DNA from: Lachnospiraceae bacterium 3-1
GTDB lineage: Bacteria; Bacillota; Clostridia; Lachnospirales; Lachnospiraceae
Assembly: GCA_000403255.2 (NCBI GenBank)
Contig: KE159571.1
Span: forward strand, 592,111 to 656,110
Direction: 5' to 3'
DNA: 64,000 nt
Below are positions 54,269-62,906 of this stretch, one piece after another. Both the position numbers and the translations under genes were made by a program. The notes below the pieces were generated by a model that worked only from the letters and a program-made list of their open reading frames with translations, was not told the DNA's origin and searched no databases. Position 1 is the first letter of the stretch, and every line of letters starts with the position of its first letter.

Positions 54269-55210
54269 ATGAAAAAATATGGTTTTGGTGTGGACATTGG
54301 AGGAACTACCTGTAAAATAGGTCTATTTGAAACCACAGGACAACTGGTAGAAAAATGGGAAATTCCCACAAACACTTGTGAAGAGGGCAAAAATATCCTT
54401 CCTGATATTGCAGCTTCCCTTCATAGTAAGATGGAAGAGCGTAAGATTGGAAGAGAAGAAATTGTAGGCATTGGTATTGGCCTGCCTGGGCCGGTGCAGC
54501 CAGATGGAAGCGTATCTCTTTGCGTAAATCTTGGATGGAAAAATATGAATATACCAAACGAAATGAAAGCTTTACTCCCAGAAATTCCAGTAAAGGTTGG
54601 AAATGACGCTAATGTAGCTGCTCTTGGTGAAATGTGGCAGGGCGGCGGAAAGGGCTGTAAGAGCCTAGTTATGGTTACCCTTGGTACTGGCGTAGGCGGC
54701 GGTATTATTATTGATGAGAAGATTGTGGCAGGTACCCATGGGGCAGGAGGGGAAATTGGTCATATTACAGTAAATCCCCATGAAAGCATTTCCTGTAACT
54801 GTGGAAGAAAGGGATGCTTGGAACAGTATTGTTCCGCAACGGGAATTGTTCGTCTTACCAAAGAAAGACTTGCGAAGGAGCATGAAACATCTCTGCTGGA
54901 CAGTGCAGAAAAGATTTCTACAAAAGTGGTATTTGATGCATATAAAGAAGGGGATAAACTTGCTGGAGAAATCGTAGACAAATTTGCCCAGATTTTGGGA
55001 AGGACGTTGAGCAATATTGCTTGTGTAACAGACCCGGAGGTATTTGTTATTGGCGGCGGTGTATCTAAGGCGGGAGAAGTTCTCACACAGGTATTGGAGA
55101 AGGAATTTCAGGAAGTAGCATTTCCGTCTTGTATGGATACAAGATTTGCACTGGCGTCTTTGGGAAATGATGCTGGAATTTATGGCTGTGTCAGATTAGT
55201 CTTGGAGTAA
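54269..55210 (+). CDS. glcK: ROK-family glucokinase
   Basis: This 313-residue cytosolic kinase phosphorylates glucose with ATP. It has the phosphate loop GVDIGGTTCKIGLFE, the sugar site GLPGPV and VGNDANVAALGE, TLGTGVGGGIIID, the zinc motif CNCGRKGCLEQYCSATG, and VIGGGVSKAG. AAAGGAGAGG lies before the ATG. The long terminator that follows is shared with the next gene on the other strand. Confidence 0.93.
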   Translation: MKKYGFGVDIGGTTCKIGLFETTGQLVEKWEIPTNTCEEGKNILPDIAASLHSKMEERKIGREEIVGIGIGLPGPVQPDGSVSLCVNLGWKNMNIPNEMKALLPEIPVKVGNDANVAALGEMWQGGGKGCKSLVMVTLGTGVGGGIIIDEKIVAGTHGAGGEIGHITVNPHESISCNCGRKGCLEQYCSATGIVRLTKERLAKEHETSLLDSAEKISTKVVFDAYKEGDKLAGEIVDKFAQILGRTLSNIACVTDPEVFVIGGGVSKAGEVLTQVLEKEFQEVAFPSCMDTRFALASLGNDAGIYGCVRLVLE

Positions 55211-55276
55211 ACAGATGGACAAATAAGCAAGTAAATGGAAGTCATATATATTTGTGCAAGAGAATTGTACCTGATA

Positions 55277-55326
55277 AAAACGCTCTTGGCTGCGAAGGAT
55301 TATCCTTTAGCAGCCAAGAGCGTTTT
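55277..55326. terminator. Strong bidirectional terminator
   Basis: AAAACGCTCTTGGCTGC (55277-55293) and GCAGCCAAGAGCGTTTT (55310-55326) are exact complements over 17 bases, with AAGGA/TCCTT pairing inside the loop. A and T at the ends serve both glcK and the convergent hydrolase gene. Confidence 0.95.
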
Positions 55327-55350
55327 ATAATGAAAAGGGTTGAAAAGTTC

Positions 55351-57144
55351 TTATTTTGTGGTAGGTCGTGCAATCATTGTAATGTGGCTTTCCGGATAGT
55401 AAAACCGCAATGGTTTTTCCAGGCGGTATCCGTTTCCATAGTACATGGAAACATGGTAAATGTTTCGGTATCTGCCATTGCTTCCCCGGCGCATCCGATA
55501 GAAAATCAAGTCGCCAGGCAGCAGCTTTGAAGAATCAATTCCACGCCAGGCAATAACCTTGCCAGTGCTTGCCATATAAGAAGCCATGGAAGCAGCAGTG
55601 GGCGCCCAGGAAGGAATACCGCCTAACAGACTGGTATCACAGCCATAAGCCCGAAATACCAAGGAGCTGCAATCGTAATAACCTTTTGTCATGCGCCGGG
55701 CCTGACTATAGGTGGAGCTGTTGATGATGGAGTAGCCGGTTTTGCATGCCTTTAACGCTCGTTTTGATACAACCGTTACATGGAATGTGAGGGTTACGCC
55801 ATCCACTGTGGCAATAATGTCGGCATTGCCGGCGGAACGTCCAGTGATGATACCCGATTTATTTATTTTTGCCACAGATTTTTTTGTAGATTTATATGTA
55901 ATCCTGCTTTTTGAAGAAATTCCCTGGAAAGGAAATTTCGTTTTTTGTCCAGTAGACAGAAGCTTGTAAGAAGATTTTAACTGAGGGTTCGTAATGATTA
56001 ACGAATGCTCCAGTTTTTTTCCGTCCACCTCTGCGGTAATGGTTGTTTTTCCAGCAGTAGACCCAGCAGTTACCGTACCATCCTCCTGGATAGAGGCAAG
56101 GGAAGATTTTTTCACTTTCCATGTGACAGAGCTAAAAGGAGTGGTTCCTGTCAGCTTGATTTTGCCTGTTTGTCCAAGAGATAACACAGTATAAGAAGAG
56201 GTTATCCTAGGGTTTGAAACCTTTATCGTAGTAGGAAAATCGGAAGTAGTCTCATCACTATAAATTACAGTTGCTGTAATTTTGGCAGATCCTTTCTTTT
56301 TCCCAGTTACAAGACCGCTTTTTTGATTTACACTAGCAACTTGCGGGTGGGAGGAGGACCAGGAAATGCTGCTAATCTTGGTGTCTGGCTTCTCAATATT
56401 TTCCAGAGACAGCTTTTTCTTGGTTTTGACAGCCATGGCAATTTGCTGCTGGCTAATTCCTTTTTCAATTACCTGTATGGTGCAGGAACGTTTGCTGATT
56501 ACCTCCTGACCATCTTTATAAGAAGTACAGAGGGCGTTTAAGGTCACTGTTCCCGGCTGTTCCGCTTTGATGGTACACTTGTTTCCAGAAGGGGAAATAT
56601 CAACCACTTCGGAGGAGGATTTTGCAAGCTTAAAAGAAACAGAATCTTCCGATGAGACATTGCTTAAATAGATGGTAGCGCTGTCCCCTTGCATTAAAAT
56701 TTGTGATTCTTTATTTAACTCATGGGTATCTTTCCATACGGTTACCTTACAGGACACCTTTGTGCCAGAAGCAGAAGCAGTGATTGTAGCGGTTCCAGGT
56801 TTTATGCCGGTAACGACTCCGCTGCTGTCCACTGTAGCAACCTTTCGATTGGAGGATTTCCAAGTGGCTTGGTTGGAAAGTTTGCCAGAGAGCCTTAAAC
56901 GATAGGTATTTTCTGTAAAAATAGAAATAGATTCGGTGTTTAACTTCAGAGAAATCTGTTTGGCCGCTTTTACGCTGGAGGTCGATGACAGCGTTTGGGT
57001 GTTGCCAGAAGAAATTTCCATGCTGCTGTTAGAGCAAACGGCAGTGGGAGATTCGAAAGAAACAGAAGCTGCCAGCGACGTAACGGGCGTTTCAATCAGA
57101 AACAGGCAGCTTAAGACAAGGGGAAAAAATCTTTTGAATTTCAT
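55351..57144 (-). CDS. Secreted cell-wall hydrolase with Ig-like (BIG_2) repeats and NlpC/P60 domain
   Basis: This protein of 597 residues has a signal peptide (FFPLVLSCLFLIETPVTSLA), then about five BIG_2-type repeats (TWKSSNRKVATVDSSGVVTG, SWSSSHPQVASVNQKSGLVT), and a C-terminal NlpC/P60-like peptidase. The catalytic Cys is in YYDCSSLVFRAYG (near 490) and His in YHVSMYYGNG (near 563). It would cut peptide stems in peptidoglycan. ATG 57144 has AGGAGG upstream; the longer frame lacks it. It is transcribed alone from a promoter at 57215-57243. Confidence 0.9.
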   Translation of the reverse strand: MKFKRFFPLVLSCLFLIETPVTSLAASVSFESPTAVCSNSSMEISSGNTQTLSSTSSVKAAKQISLKLNTESISIFTENTYRLRLSGKLSNQATWKSSNRKVATVDSSGVVTGIKPGTATITASASGTKVSCKVTVWKDTHELNKESQILMQGDSATIYLSNVSSEDSVSFKLAKSSSEVVDISPSGNKCTIKAEQPGTVTLNALCTSYKDGQEVISKRSCTIQVIEKGISQQQIAMAVKTKKKLSLENIEKPDTKISSISWSSSHPQVASVNQKSGLVTGKKKGSAKITATVIYSDETTSDFPTTIKVSNPRITSSYTVLSLGQTGKIKLTGTTPFSSVTWKVKKSSLASIQEDGTVTAGSTAGKTTITAEVDGKKLEHSLIITNPQLKSSYKLLSTGQKTKFPFQGISSKSRITYKSTKKSVAKINKSGIITGRSAGNADIIATVDGVTLTFHVTVVSKRALKACKTGYSIINSSTYSQARRMTKGYYDCSSLVFRAYGCDTSLLGGIPSWAPTAASMASYMASTGKVIAWRGIDSSKLLPGDLIFYRMRRGSNGRYRNIYHVSMYYGNGYRLEKPLRFYYPESHITMIARPTTK

Positions 57145-57214
57145 TGGGAACGTGCCTCCTATGTATTGTAATATATTTGTCATCTTTCGTTGAAAAATGT
57201 ATTTCTTTCTTATT

Positions 57215-57243
57215 ATAATAATCCCTTTTTTTTTGAGTTTCAA
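57215..57243 (-). promoter_or_regulatory. Promoter of the NlpC/P60 hydrolase gene
   Basis: On the minus strand TTGAAA (plus 57238-57243) is 17 bases from TATTAT (plus 57215-57220), about 70 bases before the start codon. The gap 57145-57449 holds this promoter, a palindrome and no gene. Confidence 0.65.
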
Positions 57244-57358
57244 GATGTAAAAATAAGATTTTTAAAAAATCTGTAATAACTTTATAATAATGATAACACA
57301 AATTGCCATAGAATGGGCTAGGAAAATTCTGGAGATATGGAAAAAGATGTGATATGAT

Positions 57359-57385
57359 GTTACTGTACACGAAGTGAACAGTAAC
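57359..57385. promoter_or_regulatory. Palindrome, possible operator
   Basis: GTTACTGT (57359-57366) and ACAGTAAC (57378-57385) are exact complements around an 11-base centre that is itself partly symmetric (CAC and GTG). It lies 65 bases before the DUF308-like gene. The regulator is unknown. Confidence 0.5.
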
Positions 57386-57449
57386 GATATGATAACTAAA
57401 ACGGGATTGGGCAAAATAACTGTAATTTTAGAAAAGGAGTATATACAAA

Positions 57450-58073
57450 ATGGATGAGAGAAAGAAGAGTATGTTCAGCGCAGTGGTTATCTCAACAATA
57501 GCAGCAATCTTTATCGTGGTGGCGGTTCTGGTTCTTTTTGTGCCGCGAGTGGAGGTAAAGGATATCTGCTATTTTATCTGTGGGTTTTTAGTGGTATTAG
57601 GTATTTACATGATTGTTCGTTATTTTATGACTGCTGGCTATGAAAAGCTCAATGAGTATGGTTTTTCGGAAGGCGTACTGTTTGTACTGTTGGGAATCTG
57701 TGGGCTGGTAAGTGCAGAGCGTATTGCAGCATCATTTTTGACCTCATTAGGATTGCTATTGCTTTTATCTGGTGTGATTAAGCTTCAATATGCACTAGAT
57801 CTTAAGTGTATGGGAGATAAGGCTTGGATAGTTTTTTTTGTTGTGACAATTCTTCTTTTAGGCTGCAGCATTTCTGTGATATTACAGCCTTTTGAGGATA
57901 TAAAGGTTTACCAGAATTATACGGCATATATTTTGTTGGTGGATGGAATTGTGGAGATTGTTAATATTTTTTATCTGAATTTTAGAACAAAGGTCTATCA
58001 TCAGGAAATGGACAAGCCTCATGAGGGAATGGAGGAATTGCAAGAAATATTTGAGCCGGAAAAGGAAGAATGA
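57450..58073 (+). CDS. DUF308/HdeD-like six-helix membrane protein
   Basis: This 207-residue protein has six hydrophobic segments in pairs (AVVISTIAAIFIVVAVLVLF, ICYFICGFLVVLGIYMIVRY, GVLFVLLGICGLVSAERIAA), and an acidic tail. The pattern is that of the HdeD/DUF308 family, whose members are linked to acid stress in E. coli but otherwise unknown. AAAGGAG lies 11 bases before the ATG. No operon partner is seen. Confidence 0.78.
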   Translation: MDERKKSMFSAVVISTIAAIFIVVAVLVLFVPRVEVKDICYFICGFLVVLGIYMIVRYFMTAGYEKLNEYGFSEGVLFVLLGICGLVSAERIAASFLTSLGLLLLLSGVIKLQYALDLKCMGDKAWIVFFVVTILLLGCSISVILQPFEDIKVYQNYTAYILLVDGIVEIVNIFYLNFRTKVYHQEMDKPHEGMEELQEIFEPEKEE

Positions 58074-58137
58074 CATACCCGACAAAATCCTGTGTTTTTC
58101 ATCTTGCTTTTTTAAGCTGATAATAATATAATAGGTG

Positions 58138-58183
58138 GGCACATATAGTGTTAGAGTAGTGAAAAAGATACTATATTTAGTTG
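58138..58183. promoter_or_regulatory. Two NrdR-like boxes upstream of nrdD
   Basis: CACATATAGTGT at about 58140-58151 and ATACTATATTTAGTTG at 58168-58183 resemble the NrdR consensus ACACTATATATAGTGT. Their centres are about 30 bases apart, three helix turns, as usual for NrdR pairs. They would repress nrdDG when dATP is plentiful. Confidence 0.65.
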
Positions 58184-58199
58184 TTTTGGAGGGAATGGA

Positions 58200-60362
58200 A
58201 TGAAAATTATCAAAAGAAGCGGAAAAGAGACAGGATTTGATGCCAGCAAGATTACAGATGCGGTTACAAAAGCAAATCAGGAAGTGGCAGAGAGTGACAG
58301 ATTATCTCAGGAACAGATTGAGGCAATCGCAGAACGAATTTCCGAATTTTGTGAAAATATGGAACGGATTTATAATGTGGAAGAAATACAGGATATGGTG
58401 GAAAATGAAATCATGGGCTACAAGGCGTTTGAAGTTGCCAGAAAATATATTACCTACCGGTATAAACGGGCGTTAGTGCGTAAGTCCAATTCTACAGACC
58501 AACAGATATTGAGCTTGATTGAGTGCAATAATGAAGAGATTAAACAGGAAAATTCCAATAAAAATCCCATTGTAAACAGTGTCCAGCGAGATTATATGGC
58601 AGGAGAAGTTAGTAAGGATATTACAAAAAGGATACTTTTGCCGGAGAAAGTGGTACATGCCCATGAAGAAGGGATCATTCATTTTCATGATACAGATTAT
58701 TTTGCCCAGCATATGCATAATTGCTGCCTCGTAAATCTGGAGGATATGCTCAAGAATGGGACAGTAATCAGCGAGACTATGATTGAACGGCCCAAGAGCT
58801 TTTCCACTGCATGTAATGTGGCGACTCAGGCAATTGCCCAGATTGCAAGTTCCCAGTATGGGGGACAGAGTATTACCTTATCTCATCTGGCCCCCTTTGT
58901 GGAGATTAGCCGTAAGAAATTGCGGAAAATGGTACGACGGGAATTCCAGTCGGCAGGCATTCCCTTGGAGGAAGAAAAAATCAATGAAGTGGCTGAGATG
59001 CGTGTAAAAGAGGAAATACGCCGAGGGGTCCAAATGATACAGTATCAGGTGATTACATTAATGACCACCAATGGGCAGGCGCCTTTTGTTACAGTGTTTA
59101 TGTATTTGAATGAAGTGGAGGAAGGAAGGTTAAGGGATGACCTTGCGCTGGTAATTAAGGAGATGCTTCTTCAGCGGATGCAGGGAGTGAAAAACGAAAA
59201 AGGGGTTTATATTACTCCTGCATTTCCCAAGCTGATTTATGTATTGGAGGAAAATAATATCCGGGAGGGAAGTCCTTATTGGGAGATTACCAGACTGGCA
59301 GCAAAATGTACGGCTAAGCGTATGGTGCCAGATTACATTTCCGAAAAGGTGATGAAAGAAAATAAAGAAGGAAACTGTTATCCATGTATGGGCTGTCGGT
59401 CGTTTTTGACGGTCTATCACGATGAAAAGGGAGAGCCGAAGTTTTACGGCAGATTCAACCAGGGGGTTGTGACCTTGAATCTGGTGGATGTAGCATGCTC
59501 TTCCGAAAAGGATATGGATAAGTTTTGGGGAATTTTAGAGGAACGAATGGAATTATGTAAGGAAGCGTTGATGCTTCGGCATAACCGCTTAAAGGGAACC
59601 CTTTCGGATGTGGCTCCGATCCTATGGCAATATGGGGCATTGGCGCGGCTGAAAAAGGGTGAGGTGATAGATAAGCTCCTCTATGATGGGTATTCTACCA
59701 TATCCCTTGGGTATGCAGGGCTGTGCGAGTGTACCAGATATATGACTGGAAAATCTCATACAGATCCAAAGGCAACGCCGTTTGCATTGGAAGTTATGCA
59801 GCGTTTGAATCAGGCATGTAAGAAGTGGCAGGATGAGACAAATATTGCATTCAGCCTTTATGGAACGCCTTTGGAATCCACCACCTACAAATTTGCAAAA
59901 TGCTTGCAGCGGCGTTTTGGCGTGATTGAGGGGGTAACAGATAAAAATTATATTACCAACAGTTACCATATTCATGTGACAGAGGAAATCGATGCGTTTC
60001 GCAAGCTGACCTTTGAGGCCCAGTTTCAAAAGCTGTCGCCGGGCGGGGCAGTCAGTTATGTAGAGGTGCCGGATATGCAGGGGAATCTGCCAGCAGCGCT
60101 GACGGTGATACAGCATATCTATGATAATATTATGTATGGAGAGCTGAATACAAAAAGTGATTACTGTCAGGTATGCGGTTATGAAGGTGAGATTAAAATT
60201 GTTTCAGACACAGATGGGAAGCTGGTGTGGGAATGTCCAAGCTGCCAGAATCAGGATGAGGATAAAATGAACGTTGCCCGAAGAACCTGCGGTTATATTG
60301 GAACCCAGTTTTGGAATCAGGGGAGAACACAGGAAATCCAGGAACGTGTGCTGCATCTGTGA
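58200..60362 (+). CDS. nrdD: Anaerobic ribonucleoside-triphosphate reductase
   Basis: This 720-residue glycyl-radical enzyme makes deoxynucleotides without oxygen. The N-terminal ATP cone (MKIIKRSGKETGFDASKITD) regulates it. The core has HFHDTDYFAQHMHNCCLVN and SSQYGGQSITLSHLAPFV. The C-terminus has four zinc Cys (CQVCG, CPSC) and the radical loop RRTCGYIG with Gly698. The activase gene nrdG follows after 13 bases. GGAGG lies before the ATG and two NrdR-like boxes before that. Confidence 0.96.
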   Translation: MKIIKRSGKETGFDASKITDAVTKANQEVAESDRLSQEQIEAIAERISEFCENMERIYNVEEIQDMVENEIMGYKAFEVARKYITYRYKRALVRKSNSTDQQILSLIECNNEEIKQENSNKNPIVNSVQRDYMAGEVSKDITKRILLPEKVVHAHEEGIIHFHDTDYFAQHMHNCCLVNLEDMLKNGTVISETMIERPKSFSTACNVATQAIAQIASSQYGGQSITLSHLAPFVEISRKKLRKMVRREFQSAGIPLEEEKINEVAEMRVKEEIRRGVQMIQYQVITLMTTNGQAPFVTVFMYLNEVEEGRLRDDLALVIKEMLLQRMQGVKNEKGVYITPAFPKLIYVLEENNIREGSPYWEITRLAAKCTAKRMVPDYISEKVMKENKEGNCYPCMGCRSFLTVYHDEKGEPKFYGRFNQGVVTLNLVDVACSSEKDMDKFWGILEERMELCKEALMLRHNRLKGTLSDVAPILWQYGALARLKKGEVIDKLLYDGYSTISLGYAGLCECTRYMTGKSHTDPKATPFALEVMQRLNQACKKWQDETNIAFSLYGTPLESTTYKFAKCLQRRFGVIEGVTDKNYITNSYHIHVTEEIDAFRKLTFEAQFQKLSPGGAVSYVEVPDMQGNLPAALTVIQHIYDNIMYGELNTKSDYCQVCGYEGEIKIVSDTDGKLVWECPSCQNQDEDKMNVARRTCGYIGTQFWNQGRTQEIQERVLHL

Positions 60363-60375
60363 TAGGAGAACGCTT

Positions 60376-60930
60376 ATGAATTATGGGGAAATTAAGAAAA
60401 CAGATATTGCCAATGGCGAAGGTGTAAGGGTTTCGCTGTTTGTTTCAGGCTGCACCCATCATTGTGTGGGATGCTTTAATAAAGAAACCTGGGACTTCTC
60501 ATATGGAAGGAAATTTACCAAAGAGACAGAAGAGGAATTACTGAAAGCCTTATCCCCTTCTTATATTGCAGGACTGACCCTCCTTGGCGGGGAGCCCATG
60601 GAACCAGAGAATCAAAGAGCGCTTCTTCCATTTTTACAGCATGTGAAGGAAAAATTTCCCCGAAAAGATATCTGGTGTTATACTGGATATCTTTTCGATA
60701 AAGAGCTGCAGGGAATGGGAAGAGCTAGATGTGAGGTTACAGATGAGATACTTTCCTTGGTGGATGTAATGGTGGACGGAGAGTTCGTACAGGAGAAAAG
60801 GAATATCTCTCTTCGGTTTCGGGGCTCTGAAAACCAAAGGGTAATAGATGTGAAAAAAAGTCTGGCAGATGGAACCGTTGTGATGAAAAATGGAATCCAG
60901 CCTGCAGCCTGGCAGGAGAAAGAAACATAG
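60376..60930 (+). CDS. nrdG: Anaerobic ribonucleotide reductase activating protein
   Basis: This 184-residue radical-SAM enzyme sets the glycyl radical on NrdD. It has the iron-sulfur motif CTHHCVGC and the SAM-binding segment TLLGGEPM. ATG 60376 has AGGAG nine bases before it; the longer frame runs into nrdD. The pair is one operon. Confidence 0.95.
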   Translation: MNYGEIKKTDIANGEGVRVSLFVSGCTHHCVGCFNKETWDFSYGRKFTKETEEELLKALSPSYIAGLTLLGGEPMEPENQRALLPFLQHVKEKFPRKDIWCYTGYLFDKELQGMGRARCEVTDEILSLVDVMVDGEFVQEKRNISLRFRGSENQRVIDVKKSLADGTVVMKNGIQPAAWQEKET

Positions 60931-61023
60931 CAGGATTATGAAAAACTTAAGATAATTTTAATAAAAGTTGAAGGACAAGAGTGGGCAACAGAAGATAAAA
61001 TATAAAGAAAGTGAATATCAGCA

Positions 61024-61455
61024 ATGGAGTATATAGAGAGAAAAGAGTATTTTAAGGTATGTTTAGTCAGGGTGCAGGCAGATGAATATGTGATTTTGAA
61101 GGGCCCAGAGGAAGAAAAACGCCTGACAAAAGCGCTGCGAAGTGATTACAATTTTACAAAGTATGAGAAAATGCTCCGATTACTGGCAGAGGAAGTGGTG
61201 CAACAAGAATACCGGAAGGAGTTTTATTCCATATTTTCTACGGAAAATATTTTAGGGGAATTTGAGAAGGGAAGGTATGTAGTGGAATATTCCTATATGA
61301 GGAATGTAGGAAGACAGCAGAAAATGGTAACTACAAGGGTATATCCAAGAATGATGCAGGGAGGGTCGGTAGAAGAATTTATGGTGTATGTGGTATGCCA
61401 TGAGGAGGGATGCAAATGTGGGATAGAGAACGCAGAAGAAGACGGAGGATTATAA
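61024..61455 (+). CDS. Small protein of unknown function, PAS-like
   Basis: This protein of 143 residues is without signal peptide or membrane segment. Sequence such as ERKEYFKVCLVRVQADEYVI and FEKGRYVVEYSYMRNVGRQQ, followed by MVTTRVYPRMMQGGSVEEFM, recalls the PAS-like sensor part in front of GGDEF domains in Lachnospiraceae, but no GGDEF follows. The ribosome site is weak. Its last 40 bases overlap the transpeptidase gene, so the two are coupled. It may be a relic of a sensor protein. Confidence 0.6.
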   Translation: MEYIERKEYFKVCLVRVQADEYVILKGPEEEKRLTKALRSDYNFTKYEKMLRLLAEEVVQQEYRKEFYSIFSTENILGEFEKGRYVVEYSYMRNVGRQQKMVTTRVYPRMMQGGSVEEFMVYVVCHEEGCKCGIENAEEDGGL

Positions 61456-62906
61456 TTGGAAGCATAACAGGAATTATCTTGTTGCTGGCAGCAGTTTATT
61501 TCGGGATGGTTTTATACTTTAACAGTCATTTCTTTTTCCGTACCAAAATCAATGGATGGAAAGTAGGAGGAATGAACTTAGAAAATGCAGAGAAGAAAGT
61601 AGGGGATGGTGTAGAGGATTACCTGCTGACTGTTTTTGACAGAAACGGGGAGAAGCACCACATTTATGGGTCGGATATTGCTTGTGAATATGTACCAGAC
61701 GGATCGGTGGAAAAATTGTTGGAAGCGCAGAATCCTTTTCAATGGATGACGGCGATTTTTAAGCCCGAGACAGGGCAGGTTCCGGTTACCATGAAATATC
61801 AGGAGGAATTGATTTCCGGGGCAGTAGCCAACATGGACTGTTTTCAGGAGGAAAATATTATTGAACCAGAAAATGCTGAGATTAAGCTTGGGGAGGATGG
61901 ATATTATATCGAGCCAGAGGAAATGGGAACCCATATGATTTTTGAAAATGTGTTGGCAAAGGTCAAGGAGGCTGTTTCAGCGGGGGATGCGGAAGTAACT
62001 TTGACAGACGAGGATTACATAAACCCAGAAATCACCCAAACCAGTTCTTTGGTTACCGATGTGATAGAGCGAATTGAGAAGTATGAAAATGCAGAGATTA
62101 CTTATGAAATAAAAGATTATGAAGAAAAGCTGGAGAAAGAGAAGATTCGTGGATTTATCCAGGTGGGAGACGACTTTAGTGTTTCTTTGAAGGAAGATGA
62201 GATTGAAAAATATGTGCAAAATCTTGCAAGTACTTATAATACGTATGCAGACGTCCGCTCTTTTCAAACTTCTTCAGGTGATACCGTAGAAATTGGCGGC
62301 GGAGACTACGGATGGATTGTGAATAAACCCAAGGAAGCCGAGCAGATTAAGGCGGATTTAGAGGCAGGCAAGCCAGTAAGCCGAGAACCTGTATATTCTC
62401 AACGCCCCTTTGTGGAGGGAAAAGATGATATCGGCAACACTTACATTGAGATAGATTATACAAAACAGCATCTTTGGTATTATGAAAATGGCAGTCTGGT
62501 TACAGAAACAGATGTGGTGACAGGAAATATCAGCCAGAATAATGGTTCCCCAGATGGAGTATTTAAAATTGTGTATAAGGAAAGTCCAGCAGTGTTAAAA
62601 GGCGAGGACTATGAATCAGACGTTACTTATTTTATGCCTTTTGCCTATAATGTTGGGATTCATGATGCATCCTGGAGAAATGGCAAATTTGGCGGAGAAA
62701 TTTATAAACACAGCGGTTCCCATGGCTGCATCAATGCGCCATTGGAGGTGGCAACGATTCTCTATGAGCGGGTAAAAGTAGGAACACCAGTAGTGGCTTT
62801 TTATAGGGAAGAGGTGGAATTATCTGCTGAAAATGCTAAAATTTCCAATGCATTTTCTTATGTTGACCCAGAGAAAAAGGATGAGGAACAGCAAATCAAT
62901 GAGTAA
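61416..62906 (+). CDS. L,D-transpeptidase (YkuD) with N-terminal PG-binding region
   Basis: This 496-residue protein cross-links peptidoglycan by 3-3 bonds. A basic N-terminus and one membrane helix (IIIGSITGIILLLAAVYFGM) anchor it. About 280 residues follow that fit the PG_binding_4-type domains of clostridial enzymes (KINGWKVGGMNLENAEKKVG). The YkuD domain has HSGSHGCINAP with the catalytic Cys near 438. ATG 61416 has GGAGG eight bases upstream; an ATG six bases earlier is too close. It overlaps both neighbours. Confidence 0.9.
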   Translation: MWDRERRRRRRIIIGSITGIILLLAAVYFGMVLYFNSHFFFRTKINGWKVGGMNLENAEKKVGDGVEDYLLTVFDRNGEKHHIYGSDIACEYVPDGSVEKLLEAQNPFQWMTAIFKPETGQVPVTMKYQEELISGAVANMDCFQEENIIEPENAEIKLGEDGYYIEPEEMGTHMIFENVLAKVKEAVSAGDAEVTLTDEDYINPEITQTSSLVTDVIERIEKYENAEITYEIKDYEEKLEKEKIRGFIQVGDDFSVSLKEDEIEKYVQNLASTYNTYADVRSFQTSSGDTVEIGGGDYGWIVNKPKEAEQIKADLEAGKPVSREPVYSQRPFVEGKDDIGNTYIEIDYTKQHLWYYENGSLVTETDVVTGNISQNNGSPDGVFKIVYKESPAVLKGEDYESDVTYFMPFAYNVGIHDASWRNGKFGGEIYKHSGSHGCINAPLEVATILYERVKVGTPVVAFYREEVELSAENAKISNAFSYVDPEKKDEEQQINE

